Source: JBIQKZ01 sp044464765
GTDB taxonomy: Bacteria; Pseudomonadota; Gammaproteobacteria; Burkholderiales; Burkholderiaceae_B
NCBI GenBank assembly: GCA_044464765.1
Contig: JBIQKZ010000032.1
Location: 1-12,797 of the forward strand
Length of the DNA: 12,797 bases
Direction: 5' to 3'
Every line of letters begins with the position of its first letter. The stretch's first letter is position 1. This document shows, piece by piece, positions 7,917-12,797 of this stretch. The notes under the pieces are model-generated. The model was not told the origin of the DNA, did no database searches, and worked only from the letters and a program-made list of their open reading frames with translations. The position numbers were made by a program, and so were the translations under genes.

Positions 7917-8700
7917 AGTGCCTGCGCCGATACGCTGACGGCGCCATTCCCGCATGCTTGCGAAAGGCCGTGGAAAAATTTGCGGCGCTGGAAAACCCCA
8001 GCTCTTGCGCAATAAACACGATGCTCAAGCCGCTATTGGCCAGCAGATGCTCGGCCTTGCGCAAGCGCTGCGTACGCTTGTATTCGCTGATGCTGATCCC
8101 CAACGTTTCGCGAAACGCGTGCTCCAGGCGCCTGACTGATACGCCAAACACGTCCGCAAGCTCACCGACGTTCACTTTCTCGGTCGGTTGCTCATCCAGC
8201 ATGGTCCGGGCGGCGGCCGCCAAGGCTTGCGCTTCGGCATGGGCCGTCTGCTCGGTGACCGAGCTTGCCGGCAGCAAACCTGTTGGCAGCAACTGCCCTG
8301 CCTCGCGCGGCAAGCGCAGGTGAATCTTTATTCGCTCAATCAGTTCCTCGACCAGGCAAGGCTTGACGACATAGTCGGTCGCCCCGGCCTTGAGCCCGCG
8401 CAGCCTTTCCTGGGGCGTAGCCGCCTCGGCCATCAGCATGATGGGAATCGTGTGTGTCAGAGGATGGCGTTTAAGAAAAAGCACAAGCGCAACCGTCGCT
8501 TCGTGCCCGCCATTGGCGTCGAGCAGAATCATGTCTGGCGCCAACGCCAACGCCCTATCCCGCCCCTGCGCGCCGTCGATGGAGACGCTTGGCTTGAAGT
8601 GATGGTCATTCATGACCTGCAATAGCGGAGCCAGCTCCGCCGGGTCTGCATGGATGACCAGAATATGCGGCCTGGGCCTTAAGCCCATGGGTTGCTTCAT
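7876..8700 (-). CDS. Response regulator with atypical receiver and AraC-type DNA-binding domain
   Basis: This 274-residue protein has a receiver-like domain (about 10-130), a linker, and an AraC/XylS double helix-turn-helix (about 172-262: VGELADVFGVSVRRLEHAF, then SIVFIAQELGFSSAANFSTAFRKHAGMAPSAYRR). The receiver keeps D61 (ILLDANGG) and K113 (VVKPC). At the acidic pocket it reads VIHADP, with at most one acidic residue (D19). M90-A91 stand where a Thr or Ser is normally found. Phosphorylation may therefore be weak or absent. The ATG at 8700-8698 has only a distant AAGGG (8718-8714), so start choice is less certain; M5 is an alternative. Its 3' end overlaps the kinase gene by 41 bases on the opposite strand. 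It plausibly acts as a second output, or a phosphorylation-independent modulator, of the same system. Confidence 0.93.
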   Translation of the reverse strand: MKQPMGLRPRPHILVIHADPAELAPLLQVMNDHHFKPSVSIDGAQGRDRALALAPDMILLDANGGHEATVALVLFLKRHPLTHTIPIMLMAEAATPQERLRGLKAGATDYVVKPCLVEELIERIKIHLRLPREAGQLLPTGLLPASSVTEQTAHAEAQALAAAARTMLDEQPTEKVNVGELADVFGVSVRRLEHAFRETLGISISEYKRTQRLRKAEHLLANSGLSIVFIAQELGFSSAANFSTAFRKHAGMAPSAYRRRHFRHADPVRRAGAQ

Positions 8701-8716
8701 TAGTGTGAACAGGCCC
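8700..8716 (-). promoter_or_regulatory. 17-nt motif at the AraC-type regulator start (copy 2)
   Basis: In the minus sense GGGCCTGTTCACACTAA runs directly into the ATG, its last A being the first base of the start codon. It matches the element upstream of the kinase gene (5914-5930) at 16 of 17 positions. Its location over the translation start would suit repression or translational control. Confidence 0.5.
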
Positions 8717-8725
8717 TTACTAACC

Positions 8726-8772
8726 TATCGACTCGATACACACAAGGATACTTTTCTTTTCATTTATCGACT
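8726..8772. promoter_or_regulatory. TATCGA half-sites in the AraC-type regulator promoter
   Basis: TATCGA (8726-8731), one base, then TCGATA (8733-8738) makes a perfect 13-bp dyad. A further TATCGACT at 8765-8772 repeats the 8726-8733 sequence and touches the candidate -35 box. They flank the predicted -10, so they could be operator half-sites. The evidence is placement only. Confidence 0.25.
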
Positions 8773-8777
8773 GTCAA
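8748..8777 (-). promoter_or_regulatory. Candidate promoter of the AraC-type regulator
   Basis: On the minus strand a perfect TTGACA (8777-8772) is followed after 18 bases by AAGTAT (8753-8748), only three matches to TATAAT. Transcription would start near 8741, about 40 bases before the ATG. A perfect -35 with a weak -10 suggests a regulated promoter. Confidence 0.35.
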
Positions 8778-8834
8778 GAATGGCAAATAGTCCATGCCCC
8801 ATCGCGGGGGTAGGTCCTGCCGGGCGCACCAAAG

Positions 8835-8866
8835 AAAAACGCCAGGCGTTTCGGCCTGGCGTTTTT
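8835..8866. terminator. Strong bidirectional intrinsic terminator downstream of rpoC
   Basis: AAAAACGCCAGGC (8835-8847) and GCCTGGCGTTTTT (8854-8866) are perfect reverse complements around a 6-base loop. The stem has 8 GC-rich pairs flanked by A5/T5, so a T-run follows the hairpin in both directions; leftward it reads TTTTTCTTT. It lies 20 bases after the rpoC stop and is its obvious terminator. It would also stop rightward transcripts from the kinase operon. Confidence 0.92.
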
Positions 8867-8886
8867 CCTACAGCAACAACATAAGA

Positions 8887-12797
<3,911 letters not shown>

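Noticed and set aside
4053..8700. Recent mobile-element insertion between rpoC and rpsL
   Set aside because: No transposase, integrase, terminal inverted repeats, target duplication or tRNA attachment site was seen; composition of the coding part resembles the neighbours.

Overview
The window comes from a betaproteobacterium, most probably of the Alcaligenaceae/Burkholderiales type. This rests on the sequences of RpoC, EF-G, S7 and S12 and on the order rpoC - (insert) - rpsL - rpsG - fusA - tuf on one strand. Neighbouring rpoBC and str operons are, from memory, common in betaproteobacteria, whereas E. coli has them apart. I cannot name the genus from sequence alone.

Layout, left to right. 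Positions 1-3333 (minus strand) hold the str operon read right to left: rpsL (S12), rpsG (S7), fusA (EF-G) and the first 36 codons of tuf (EF-Tu). The rpsL-rpsG spacer is long and rich in small hairpins, and a strong 10-bp hairpin lies between fusA and tuf. Positions 3334-4052 are a 719-bp non-coding stretch. It holds a candidate str promoter, a terminator-like hairpin just upstream of that promoter, a tandem-repeat array whose period shrinks from 22 to 18 to 14 bp, a 33-nt imperfect inverted repeat and a second cluster of short direct repeats. Positions 4053-7916 (plus strand) form a three-gene operon: an OmpR-type response regulator, an exported LysM-FecR-type domain protein, and a CHASE2 sensor histidine kinase. 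Positions 7876-8700 (minus) encode a second response regulator with an atypical receiver and an AraC-type DNA-binding domain; it converges on the kinase gene and overlaps it by 41 bp. A strong bidirectional terminator at 8835-8866 closes rpoC, which fills 8887-12797 and runs out of the window at its 5' end.

How the parts may work together. The core genes are ordinary and intact apart from the window edges. The unusual content is the four-gene signalling cassette lodged between two essential transcription/translation operons. It pairs one membrane kinase that has a large extracytoplasmic CHASE2 domain with a candidate periplasmic partner (LysM, FecR-like and fibronectin-III-like parts) and two output regulators of different families. 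A 17-nt motif (one mismatch) sits just upstream of both the kinase gene and the AraC-type regulator gene, which suggests shared control. The cassette is bracketed by terminator-like hairpins, so its two opposing transcription units may run antisense over one another while the str operon and rpoC are insulated. Signal, target genes and regulator-kinase specificity cannot be read from this window.
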